Shown: positions 1 through 4,772 of the stretch, piece by piece
How positions within the stretch are numbered: position 1 is the stretch's first letter
Layout of the letters: each line of letters starts with the position of its first letter
Assembly: GCA_031269135.1 (NCBI GenBank)
Contig: JAISZP010000104.1
Location: forward strand, 1-6,529
DNA from: Deltaproteobacteria bacterium
GTDB taxonomy: Bacteria > Desulfobacterota > Desulfarculia > Adiutricales > Adiutricaceae
Length of the DNA stretch: 6,529 nucleotides
Direction of reading: 5' to 3'
Notes under the pieces: model-generated
Seen by the model: the letters and a program-made list of their open reading frames with translations, nothing else
The model's database searches: none
Told to the model about the DNA's origin: nothing
Position numbers and translations under genes: made by a program

Positions 1-285
1 TAGCTCAGGCCGCCGGTGACCATCGACATCAGTACGGCTCAACAGAAGATGCGCAGATAATGGTTGTCCACATGATCTTTGAATCCGGCATAGACGTGCA
101 TAGTGCTCCATCAAGCGCCGACGGTCCGAATCCGCTGACTTAGCTCTCGAGCTTTACGCTTCCAGCGCCTTGAGTCACGTGCCTGTCTTGAACTACAAAT
201 CTTACTGCGCCCTCGGCGATATTGTCGACCCACGTCGACATCAATCGCTCGCCTGTCAAAAAGCGGAAGGAGGCTTATAAAAAGA
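1..285. other. Left-edge stretch without a recognised gene
   Basis: No recognisable protein is encoded here. Two frames run open off the left edge: plus strand from base 3 to a stop at 138-140, and minus strand from an ATG at 111 leftwards for 37 codons. Neither has a Shine-Dalgarno site or a motif I recognise, so I do not call either a gene. The only clear structure is the inverted repeat at 216-248. The stretch could be the decayed edge of a gene lying to the left. Confidence 0.4.
216..248. repeat. Inverted repeat / hairpin built on paired GTCGAC
   Basis: TGTCGAC (223-229) and GTCGACA (234-240) are perfect 7-bp arms around CCAC. They are extended outward by GCGAT (216-220) and ATCGC (244-248) across a 2/3-nt internal loop, for 12 bp in total. 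No T-run follows on either strand, so it is not a standard terminator. The role is unknown; it could be a protein-binding palindrome or a structured transcript. Confidence 0.55.
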
Positions 286-314
286 AAGCCCACCGAGGGA
301 CCCCCGATGGGCTT
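279..314 (-). terminator. Rho-independent terminator facing the minus strand
   Basis: AAGCCCACCG (286-295) pairs with CGATGGGCTT (305-314), 10 bp with one wobble or mismatch and a 9-nt loop. Read on the minus strand, the stem is followed by a T-rich tract (complement of 279-285). The T-tract lies only on this side, so it ends leftward transcription. No convincing gene lies to its right on the minus strand: the open frame covering 640-275 runs straight through the hairpin, which argues against it being the terminated gene. It may serve a lost gene or an untranslated RNA. Confidence 0.65.
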
Positions 315-650
315 AAGGCGACTTCGTTTGCTCCGTCATATTTAAGACTAGACATCTTTCTAGCTTGTTTCAAGGAATCGACCTGAAAACGACTAGAGAA
401 AGCCGATATGGACGTTAGACGGCGACAAAAGTCGAAAAATATACGTCGATCTTGTCCTAATAATTGCCGTGCAAGACGATATCGTCGTTTAATTTTAGAA
501 GTTCGTAAAGTCGTTGAATATTTTTTTATAAAACTTGGGTACGGAGTTTTTTTTGACGATGTGAAGGTCATCCCGGCAAGACGATTGCAGCTCGCTCGCC
601 GGCCTGCGCCGCTTAAGACGATTAACTGCCGGGCCGTCATATAATCTATG
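315..650. repeat. Non-coding stretch with three AAGACGAT copies
   Basis: AAGACGAT recurs at 473-480, 578-585 and 615-622, always on the plus strand. The last two copies read AAGACGATT and are followed by similar GC-rich sequence. The first copy sits in the perfect 12-bp palindrome GACGATATCGTC (475-486). Open frames exist on both strands (408-644 plus, 640-275 minus), but both lack a Shine-Dalgarno site and show arginine/lysine-rich, low-information translations. The T8 run at 547-554 and other homopolymers also fit non-coding DNA. I see no gene. Confidence 0.4.
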
Positions 651-815
651 ACCGGGGAAAGCTAATCGCCCTTCTTCCCATGTTCCGGTTCAGGGCAGTT
701 GGAAATGCCGCTGGGAATGCTGCTGGATCATCTGACTACTGATGGATCCTCCGACTACCGAGGCTTGAGCTATGGAGCCGATTGTTGCGCAAGGACGCAG
801 ATGTCTGGTGCGTTT
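640..815 (+). ncRNA. Candidate structured RNA: string of hairpins after a TATAAT box
   Basis: A perfect TATAAT lies at 640-645, without a good -35. Seven bases later a hairpin-rich, ORF-poor stretch begins. ACCGG/CCGGT (651-655/685-689) is stacked on GGAA/TTCC (656-659/675-678). GGATCATC/GATGGATCC (725-732/741-749) has one bulge. CCTC/GAGG (748-751/760-763) and GGCT/AGCC (762-765/776-779) follow. ACGCA/TGCGT (795-799/809-813) runs into a short T-run. It matches none of tmRNA, 4.5S, RNase P or tRNA as far as I can see. The pairings are hand-made and several are short, so this is a suggestion only. Confidence 0.2.
695..730 (+). repeat. 12-bp tandem repeat, three units
   Basis: Units GCAGTTGGAAAT (695-706), GCCGCTGGGAAT (707-718) and GCTGCTGGATCA (719-730) share the pattern GCNGYTGGRAAT, the last diverging at its end. 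A second, looser repeat follows, with CTGACTACTGATGG against CCGACTACCGAGG (732-763). This is one of several short arrays with different unit lengths in the window. Confidence 0.55.
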
Positions 816-941
816 ATAAGCTCACTTGTAGGGACTCTCGGACGAAAATATTGATCAATGACATCGGCCGCGGAAAGAGAGTTTTTTGAAATGGTCGAGA
901 CCTTTTTCTTGCTTGACTGCCGCTGGATTCTACTTCAAAAT
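816..941. other. Gene-free leader upstream of moaA with weak sites
   Basis: No gene is supported. The 10-bp palindrome ATTGATCAAT sits at 850-859. A second candidate promoter is TTGACT (913-918), 17 nt, CAAAAT (936-941). An open frame starting at ATG 858 has no Shine-Dalgarno site and contains the promoter serving moaA, so it is most likely spurious. Confidence 0.4.
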
Positions 942-973
942 TTGACCCTCAAGCCGGAATTATCTGGTATAAT
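942..973 (+). promoter_or_regulatory. Promoter of the moaA-MOSC operon (extended -10)
   Basis: TATAAT at 968-973 is preceded by TGG (965-967), an extended -10. TTGACC at 942-947 is a possible -35, but the 20-nt spacing is long, so the extended -10 may carry most of the activity. Transcription would start near 980, giving a leader of about 84 nt. That leader holds a modest hairpin (CTCTC/GAGAG type, near 1004-1037). I do not see a Moco riboswitch fold in it. Confidence 0.55.
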
Positions 974-1063
974 AAGCAACGTCCTAATTTCAACCAAACT
1001 TCAACTCTCAGAGCGGATCTTTAAATGTTCTAAGAGAGCCTTACAGTTTTGGAGCTAAAGTCC

Positions 1064-2011
1064 ATGATCGACTCTTTCGGCCGCACAATCGACTACGCCA
1101 GGTTATCAGTCACCGAACTGTGCAATCTTCACTGCGTTTACTGCCGACCTTACGAAGAGTCGCCGCCATGCCATAGCATGCCTTTAAAAGACATAACGAC
1201 TATAGTGGAAGTTCTAGCCAAATTGGGAGTCACTAAATACAAAATAACCGGAGGCGAGCCGACTCTCAGAGCCGATATCGTTGAAATCGTATCGACGATT
1301 AAAGCCGTAAAGGGAGTGAAAAACGTCACTTTAACCACCAATGGCCTTTTGCTCGACAAACTCTCGGCGCCGTTAGGCCAAGCCGGCCTAGACGCCATCA
1401 ATGTGAGTCTGGATTCGCTTGACCCGAACTCCTACAGACGCCTTACTCGCAACGGACGCTTAGAACCGGTTCTAGCCGGCCTTGAGGCCGCTTATAACGC
1501 CCGGATCCCGGTAAAAATAAACTGCGTCCCTCATAGCTCTCTTACCGAGCAAGATCTGTTGGATCTGGCGATGGTGGCCAAGGAGCGTTCCATCCACGTC
1601 CGCTTTATCGAACTCATGCCCATTGGACCCGCCGGCGAGCTTACAGGTCACGCCCCTGATTCGATTTTCGCCGCCATCGAAAGACGCTTCGGTCCTCTCA
1701 CCCCTACGACTTTAGCTTACGGAAACGGCCCGGCTTCTTACTACTCTCTTGACGGCTTCAAAGGTTTAATAGGCTTTTTAAGCGCCTTAAACTCCTGTTT
1801 CTGCGAGCGTTGCAACCGCATTAGAGTGACCTCGGATGGTTATCTTAAGACGTGCCTGCACTTGGATAAAGGCAAAAAACTAAACATGGCCGACAAAGAA
1901 GACTTAGAGCAAACTATCCTCAAAGCCGTCCAACAAAAACCTAAACGCCATCTTTTCAATACGCCTGACGCTCGCGCCTGCGACCGTCCGATGAACCGCA
2001 TCGGCGGCTGA
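1064..2011 (+). CDS. moaA: GTP 3',8-cyclase MoaA (molybdenum cofactor biosynthesis)
   Basis: Radical SAM enzyme that converts GTP to 3',8-cyclo-7,8-dihydro-GTP, the first committed step of molybdopterin synthesis in the cytoplasm; MoaC acts next. The 315-aa product has the N-terminal cluster motif CxxxCxxC (Cys20, Cys24, Cys27) after the typical RLSVTELCN lead-in. The SAM-binding GGEP is at 63-66, and the second 4Fe-4S site is CxxC-x13-C (Cys247, 250, 264). The arginines of CNRIR match those known to hold the GTP triphosphate. The conserved double glycine closes the C-terminus. Length is slightly below the usual 320-340. I chose ATG 1064 over an in-frame TTG at 1049 because GGAG (1051-1054) sits 9 nt before the ATG and the protein then starts at the normal family position. 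The MOSC gene follows after 20 nt. No other Moco gene lies in the window. Confidence 0.96.
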   Translation: MIDSFGRTIDYARLSVTELCNLHCVYCRPYEESPPCHSMPLKDITTIVEVLAKLGVTKYKITGGEPTLRADIVEIVSTIKAVKGVKNVTLTTNGLLLDKLSAPLGQAGLDAINVSLDSLDPNSYRRLTRNGRLEPVLAGLEAAYNARIPVKINCVPHSSLTEQDLLDLAMVAKERSIHVRFIELMPIGPAGELTGHAPDSIFAAIERRFGPLTPTTLAYGNGPASYYSLDGFKGLIGFLSALNSCFCERCNRIRVTSDGYLKTCLHLDKGKKLNMADKEDLEQTILKAVQQKPKRHLFNTPDARACDRPMNRIGG

Positions 2012-2031
2012 AAGATCTGAAAGGTAAATTC

Positions 2032-2499
2032 GTGTCTCGAGAAAAATTTGCAACCATTGTAGCTGTATGCTTGAGTGAAAAAAAAGGCACTCCCAAACAA
2101 GCCGTGGAATCTGTTCTCCTAAAGCAAGACTTTGGCCTGTCGGGAGACGCTCACGCCGGAAACTGGCACCGCCAGGTGAGTTTATTAGACTTTGGAAAAG
2201 TGGAAGAATTTAACGCCAAGGGCGCAAACGTAGGGCACGGAGACTTTGGGGAAAACCTTTTGGTGCAAGGGTTAGATCTAAAAAACATTCCGGTCGGCGC
2301 CAAATTGAAAGTCGGACCGACCACTTTAGAGATAACGCAGATCGGCAAAAAATGTCACAGTCATTGTGAAATCTTCCACCGAGTCGGTGATTGCATCATG
2401 CCCAGAGAAGGAATATTCGCCAAGGTATTGCAGGGCGGCGTGGTCAAAAAAGGCGACGCCGTGGAAATTTTAAATGGATTGACTTCGTCTCAAGATTGA
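2032..2499 (+). CDS. MOSC domain protein
   Basis: A 155-aa stand-alone MOSC domain, the fold also found at the C-terminus of eukaryotic Moco sulfurase and in YiiM/YuaD. Family members bind Moco or carry sulfur, but this stand-alone type has no firmly assigned reaction. Visible motifs are GTPKQAV (19-25), GLSGDAHAGNWHRQVSLL (35-52), GHGDFGENL (68-76), and GKKCHSHC (105-112) with Cys108 and Cys112. Then come GDCIMPREGIF (119-129) with Cys121 and the closing GG-KKGD block. In related anaerobes this domain is often beside or fused to Moco genes such as mogA, so sitting 20 nt after moaA fits a cofactor role and one transcript. The start is GTG, preceded by AAAGGT about 7 nt upstream. The last six codons lie in the first unit of a 16-bp tandem repeat, so the natural C-terminus may have been altered. 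Confidence 0.9.
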   Translation: MSREKFATIVAVCLSEKKGTPKQAVESVLLKQDFGLSGDAHAGNWHRQVSLLDFGKVEEFNAKGANVGHGDFGENLLVQGLDLKNIPVGAKLKVGPTTLEITQIGKKCHSHCEIFHRVGDCIMPREGIFAKVLQGGVVKKGDAVEILNGLTSSQD

Positions 2500-2545
2500 T
2501 TTCAACTCAAGATGACTTCAACTCAAGATGACTTCAATTCAAGAC
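2481..2545 (+). repeat. 16-bp tandem repeat, four units, starting inside the MOSC gene
   Basis: Units start at 2481, 2498, 2514 and 2530, with consensus GACTTCAACTCAAGAT. The first (GACTTCGTCTCAAGAT) is coding and is separated from the second by one extra T, which creates the TGA stop at 2497-2499. Units 3 and 4 differ at two positions. The array may have grown by slippage from the gene's 3' end. No terminator hairpin with a T-run is evident after it, although a TTTTT tract (2548-2552) follows directly. Confidence 0.85.
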
Positions 2546-2786
2546 TAATTTTTCACTTATGGAATTTATCTCGCAAGCAAGTTTATTGGGCTTTGGCCGA
2601 CTCGCTCTAAAGCGAGCTTCGCCTAATAGCGCCGCTTGGAGCAAATCATGTTCGCTCCCGCGCTCTTGGGTTCTTTATGAAGCGCCCTTGCTGTGACCTT
2701 TCATCTTTTTGACGCAAAAAAGTCCCCTCTTTTCATAAATGATTCAATCAACAATACGTTCTTCATAGGGAATTTTTCCGGGTTCC
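2546..2786. other. Intergenic stretch with one hairpin, no gene
   Basis: CTCGCT/AGCGAG (2601-2606/2611-2616, loop CTAA) is a perfect 6-bp hairpin without a T-run, so its role as the operon's terminator is doubtful. A 45-codon frame beginning at the ATG near 2559 has no Shine-Dalgarno site or recognisable content. A frame from GTG 2693 to 3004 runs through the 8-bp repeat array and is not credible as a gene. Confidence 0.45.
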
Positions 2787-2850
2787 GCAGATCGGCAGAT
2801 CGGCAGATCGGCACGTCAGTAGTTCGGCAGATCGGTAGTTCGGCAGCCCC
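2787..2850 (+). repeat. 8-bp tandem repeat, seven units plus partial
   Basis: GCAGATCG occurs three times in a row (2787-2810). The divergent units GCACGTCA, GTAGTTCG, GCAGATCG and GTAGTTCG follow, then GCAG starts an eighth (2843). The pattern of two unit types alternating at the end suggests a 16-bp higher-order duplication. A C-rich patch with CCCCTAGCC follows (about 2847-2857); the same 9-mer recurs at about 4498-4507. Confidence 0.85.
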
Positions 2851-2939
2851 TAGCCCCGCCCTCGCGCAATACCAGCTTGTCGGCTTGCCAAAAAATAGTA
2901 GAGTAAATTACGCGAATGATTATGAACACGCATCCCTAG

Positions 2940-3270
2940 GCGCTATGCCGAAAACTCCACGAGAAAACCCTATGCGGAAAAACAAATGCTGCGCAGGCTT
3001 ATGACGGAACGGCAAATGCCGACGTTTTCGTGATGCGCTTTGAACTCGATTTTGAACTCGATGATGCCGGAAAAATTGCGAAAACTGCGGAGGCTCTGGC
3101 GCTCAGAAGGCAGATGCCGTTGCCGCCGCTGTCGGCAAAGTTCGTGAAAGAAAATGTGGGAGTAGACTTGCTTGCGAACAAGGCTGGAATTTAGCTCAAG
3201 CGAGCGGCAGTTTGGAAAAAACTTTCTTGATCGCTGAAAGCATCGAAGCCCTGCAGATATCGACCAACTA
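2940..3270 (+). pseudogene. Decayed phage portal-like (Mu gp29/DUF935-like) remnant, copy 1
   Basis: An open frame from 2940 (just after a stop at 2937-2939) to a TAG at 3192-3194 has no start with a Shine-Dalgarno site. Its middle reads like the C-terminal part of Mu-type portal proteins: an acidic FELDD strand, a helix AKTAEALALRR, then MPLPPLSAKFVKENVGVDL. In the family the equivalent is an acidic strand, a helix, then a proline step and an 'amphipathic helix-GI/GVD' end. A one-frame shift near 3190 reopens the frame to a TAA at 3268-3270. The FELD segment is duplicated by an exact 12-bp repeat (3039-3062), consistent with drift after loss of function. The family call rests on pattern memory only. 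A second degenerate copy lies at 4460-4760. Confidence 0.35.
3039..3062 (+). repeat. Exact 12-bp tandem duplication
   Basis: TTTGAACTCGAT occurs twice back to back (3039-3050 and 3051-3062). It is in frame with the portal-like remnant and duplicates its FELD residues. Perfect identity suggests it is recent. Confidence 0.9.
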
Positions 3271-3297
3271 AAAACGGAAAGAGGGCGATAAGCCCTC
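3268..3297 (-). terminator. Terminator of the dnaJ-like gene
   Basis: GAGGGC (3281-3286) and GCCCTC (3292-3297) form a perfect 6-bp stem with a 5-nt loop. On the minus strand a T-rich tract follows (complement of 3268-3280, including five T in a row). It lies about 110 bp beyond the dnaJ-like stop codon. It may also stop any plus-strand transcript of the remnant, though its plus-side tail is weak. Confidence 0.8.
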
Positions 3298-3342
3298 CTT
3301 CCTTCGGTGAACCTTTATTTTAGATGTCTTGACCATCGGCTG

Positions 3343-3380
3343 TTAACCTAGGGTCGCAGCTGTCATCAACACCTCCTTTG
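3343..3380 (-). promoter_or_regulatory. Orphan Shine-Dalgarno with 7-codon ORF
   Basis: On the minus strand AAAGGAGGTG (3379-3370) is the strongest Shine-Dalgarno match in the window, 5 nt before an ATG at 3366. The frame it opens encodes only MTAATLG and stops at 3343. It lies between the dnaJ-like stop and the terminator. It could be the surviving start of a deleted second gene of that operon, or a leader-type peptide. No attenuator-like pairing is apparent. Confidence 0.4.
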
Positions 3381-3407
3381 TTGGTGGTTAAAGAAACTCT
3401 TAAGCGT

Positions 3408-4010
3408 TTAATTTTCAGACGGCAGTTTTGAAACCCACCGCAAAGTCACGATCAAATCTCCTCTCCTGGCCTCTTTCGGCTGGTAGCCGCCGGCTTTGGG
3501 CAGTCTAAACTTTCCTCTTTCAGCCATTTCGGAAGTGACCGTGACTTTAATTTGAGCGCTCTGTTCGATAGAGCCGGTTCCTTGGCATTTAGGGCAAGTT
3601 TGCGCGCGATATATGTTACTGTCCCACTGCTTGCGGGAAAGAGTCTTTCCCTGGCCCAAGCAACGAGGACAGGCTTGAAAAAGGGTGGTAGGCAACACCA
3701 GCGTGAAAGGAGCATCGTCTTTGGGGCGTACCAAGGCCAAGTCGAAGTAGACGTCGAGGCCCATGTTTCTTTGCCCTTCAAAGACAAAAGGGGTGGAAGA
3801 GAGTTTAAAAGACCGACCGCGTTTATTCTTCGGCAAGTTCTTCAGAAGACTTTGGTAGGCTTTATAGGCCTTTCTAAACTTATCCGTATCGGCAACGCCT
3901 TTGGCGGTATCGGGGTGATAATCTTTGGCCAAGCGCCTGAAAGCCGCCTTTATTTCCGATTCGCAGGCGCCCTGTCTTAAGTTTAATTCTTGATATGCGC
4001 TGGTGTTCAT
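3408..4010 (-). CDS. Compact DnaJ-like co-chaperone with a two-motif zinc finger
   Basis: A 200-aa J-domain protein, expected to stimulate the ATPase of a DnaK-type Hsp70 in the cytoplasm. The J-domain spans about 4-62 with HPD at 32-34 (YHPDT). A basic linker without a glycine/phenylalanine-rich region follows. Next is a strand region like the first C-terminal domain of DnaJ (about 80-112), ending in CxxCxGxG at Cys114/Cys117 and again at Cys139/Cys142. DnaJ itself has four such motifs, so this one can form a single zinc site. A shortened C-terminal domain follows, with ERGKFRLPKAGG and RRGDLIVTLRW. The protein is roughly half the length of DnaJ (about 370-380). ATG 4010 is preceded by GGAG with 8 nt spacing. 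It is a single gene on its strand, with an 18-bp repeat array directly upstream. It is probably an accessory J-protein rather than the housekeeping DnaJ. Confidence 0.88.
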   Translation of the reverse strand: MNTSAYQELNLRQGACESEIKAAFRRLAKDYHPDTAKGVADTDKFRKAYKAYQSLLKNLPKNKRGRSFKLSSTPFVFEGQRNMGLDVYFDLALVRPKDDAPFTLVLPTTLFQACPRCLGQGKTLSRKQWDSNIYRAQTCPKCQGTGSIEQSAQIKVTVTSEMAERGKFRLPKAGGYQPKEARRGDLIVTLRWVSKLPSEN

Positions 4011-4025
4011 TTTCTTTTCTCCGCT

Positions 4026-4100
4026 GATTGACGAAACCGATATAGATTACAAAGCCGACTTGATTAACAAAGCCGTTTCGATTAGCAGTGCCGACTTGAG
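4026..4100 (+). repeat. 18-bp degenerate tandem repeat, array A (four units)
   Basis: Units share (A)AAGCCGNNTNGATTNNN with an 18-bp period: CCG blocks fall at 4037, 4055, 4073 and 4091, and GATT at 4026, 4045, 4062 and 4080. The array lies 16 bp upstream of the minus-strand dnaJ-like start, so it sits in that gene's promoter/leader zone. I could not pick out a clean dnaJ-like promoter within it. The same unit recurs at 4598-4686. Confidence 0.7.
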
Positions 4101-4326
4101 ATAAAGCAACTACCATGCCATCGCTATTTATTCAATAAAATCAATATGTTAAGCGCAGATCTCCTGCTCTTTACTGCTAAAGTGCGCAGACGGCTTCACA
4201 GCAAAGCCGATTAACTGGTCTTGGTTGGTCACGGAAAAAGGAAAGAAATGTTGAAAGAGGAGGTTTTTTGGCGAGATTGTTATGAAAACTGGAGTAATAT
4301 TAAGACGTTACTTTAGAGGCAGGCTC
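4101..4326. other. Intergenic stretch with a hairpin and a possible 22-codon ORF
   Basis: CGGCTT/AAGCCG (4191-4196/4204-4209) is a 6-bp hairpin whose loop and flank (TTCACAGC, AAGCCGATT) echo motifs in the 77-bp inverted repeat and in the 18-bp arrays. GCGCAGA is repeated at 4153 and 4184. Apart from the small ORF at 4248-4316 I see no coding sequence. AT-rich sequence at 4125-4150 could hold the dnaJ-like promoter, but no clear -35/-10 pair is present. Confidence 0.4.
4248..4316 (+). CDS. Possible 22-aa peptide next to the 77-bp hairpin
   Basis: ATG 4248 is preceded by AAGGA with 5-nt spacing and opens 22 codons ending in TAG (4314-4316). The peptide is MLKEEVFWRDCYENWSNIKT plus two leucines: two Trp, one Cys, acidic to neutral, not hydrophobic enough for a membrane peptide. 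The 77-bp inverted repeat begins 11 bp after the stop. No promoter is evident, and a frame this short can arise by chance. I recognise no family. Confidence 0.15.
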   Translation: MLKEEVFWRDCYENWSNIKTLL

Positions 4327-4403
4327 TATGTGAAGACAAATTCACAGTAAAAGATGCCTTACGATGTCGTAAGGTGGTTTTGCTGTGAAACTATCTTCAC
4401 AGC
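4327..4403. repeat. 77-bp nested inverted repeat with two TGTGAA-N6-TTCACA sites
   Basis: The left arm (4327-4364) and the right arm (4367-4403) are imperfect reverse complements, with about 28 of 36 positions matching. The central stem is CCTTACGA/TCGTAAGG (4357-4364/4367-4374). Each arm also contains its own small palindrome: TGTGAA-N6-TTCACA (4329-4346) and GCTGTGAA-N6-TTCACAGC (4382-4403), 55 bp apart centre to centre. As DNA it could be a paired operator or cruciform; as RNA, one long hairpin or two small ones. There is no T-run, so it is not a plain terminator. The spacer is 8 nt if only TGTGA/TCACA is scored, so it is not a standard CRP box (6 nt). Confidence 0.75.
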
Positions 4404-4443
4404 TTTGCGATTCCAATTTTAGCCGGGAGTTAAACAGCTCAGA

Positions 4444-4462
4444 CGCCTGCGACGCGCAGGCG
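4444..4462. repeat. Perfect 8-bp GC-rich hairpin
   Basis: CGCCTGCG (4444-4451) and CGCAGGCG (4455-4462) flank ACG. There is no following T-run. It abuts the point where similarity to the copy-1 remnant begins (GATGCCGTTGCCG), so it may mark a junction or be a small palindromic element. Confidence 0.7.
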
Positions 4463-4760
4463 GATGCCGTTGCCGTCCCACCAAGCGCCCTGCCTGGCCC
4501 CCCTAGCCGGCCCCCTACTTGGCAAAGTTCGCCAAGGAAAATATCGACATGCACGGGAGCTTGCCTCGTCAAGCCGATTATTCATCGCGCGATATAAGCC
4601 GCTTTAAAGGCTATGCCGATTGCAAAGGCTATGTCGATTGCAAGAGCTTCGTCGATGGTGAAAGCCGCGTCGATTGTGAAAGCCGCGCAAAATACGCTCA
4701 GTCCTGCGGCAGTTGAAACCAGGTCGTCTTTATTGCCATTGTCGAAACACTTTCTTGAAA
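4460..4760 (+). pseudogene. Decayed portal-like remnant, copy 2, interrupted by an 18-bp array
   Basis: Blocks match copy 1 in the same order and orientation. GGCGGATGCCGTTGCCG (4460-4476) differs from 3110-3126 by one base. GGCAAAGTTCG with its downstream GAAAAT (4521-4541) encodes AKFAKEN, against AKFVKEN in copy 1. GCGGCAGTT (about 4707) and ACTTTCTTGA (about 4749) match copy-1 sequence at about 3206 and 3223. A C-rich insertion of about 35 bp separates the first two blocks and breaks the frame. The 18-bp array occupies 4598-4686 in the frame following AKFAKEN, which ends at TGA 4714-4716. No intact gene remains. Function is inferred only through copy 1 and is tentative. Confidence 0.35.
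4598..4686 (+). repeat. 18-bp tandem repeat, array B (five units)
   Basis: Units start at 4598 (17 bp), 4615, 4633, 4651 and 4669. The last two are GTCGATGGTGAAAGCCGC and GTCGATTGTGAAAGCCGC, differing at one position; earlier ones are more diverged. Rotated, the unit AAAGCCGCGTCGATTGTG matches array A's AAAGCCGTTTCGATTAGC at 13 of 18 positions. Translated in frame it gives hexapeptides such as VDCESR, but the frame belongs to a decayed sequence, so the repeat looks DNA-level. Confidence 0.85.
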
Positions 4761-4772
4761 AAGTCTTAACAA

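Noticed and set aside
1..140. tRNA, from TAGCTCAG at the left edge and a GGTCCGAATCC T-loop-like string near 122
   Set aside because: No acceptor stem or anticodon arm can be assembled around them.
275..640. 121-codon minus-strand open frame
   Set aside because: No Shine-Dalgarno site, runs through its own strand's terminator, and the translation resembles no family.
408..644. 78-codon plus-strand open frame
   Set aside because: Weak ribosome site, Arg/Lys-rich low-information translation, overlaps the opposite frame and repeat motifs.
858..1058. 66-codon plus-strand open frame upstream of moaA
   Set aside because: No ribosome site, overlaps the moaA promoter and leader, no recognisable content.
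1049..1063. TTG start for moaA five codons upstream
   Set aside because: It overlaps the GGAG ribosome site that serves ATG 1064.
2693..3004. 103-codon plus-strand open frame
   Set aside because: No ribosome site; runs across the 8-bp array and differs in frame from the portal-like remnant.
3880..4116. 78-codon minus-strand frame with hexapeptide repeats
   Set aside because: Overlaps the dnaJ-like start in another frame; its repeats are just the 18-bp DNA array translated.
4329..4346. CRP binding site
   Set aside because: TGTGA and TCACA are 8 nt apart, not the 6 nt of a CRP site; kept only as an unassigned operator-like palindrome.
4327..4440. Integron attC site or retron non-coding RNA
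   Set aside because: A GTTAAAC motif is present near 4430 but no matching partner core site; no integrase or reverse transcriptase is in the window.
4598..4686. CRISPR array
   Set aside because: Units are contiguous 18-mers without spacers, and there is no cas gene.
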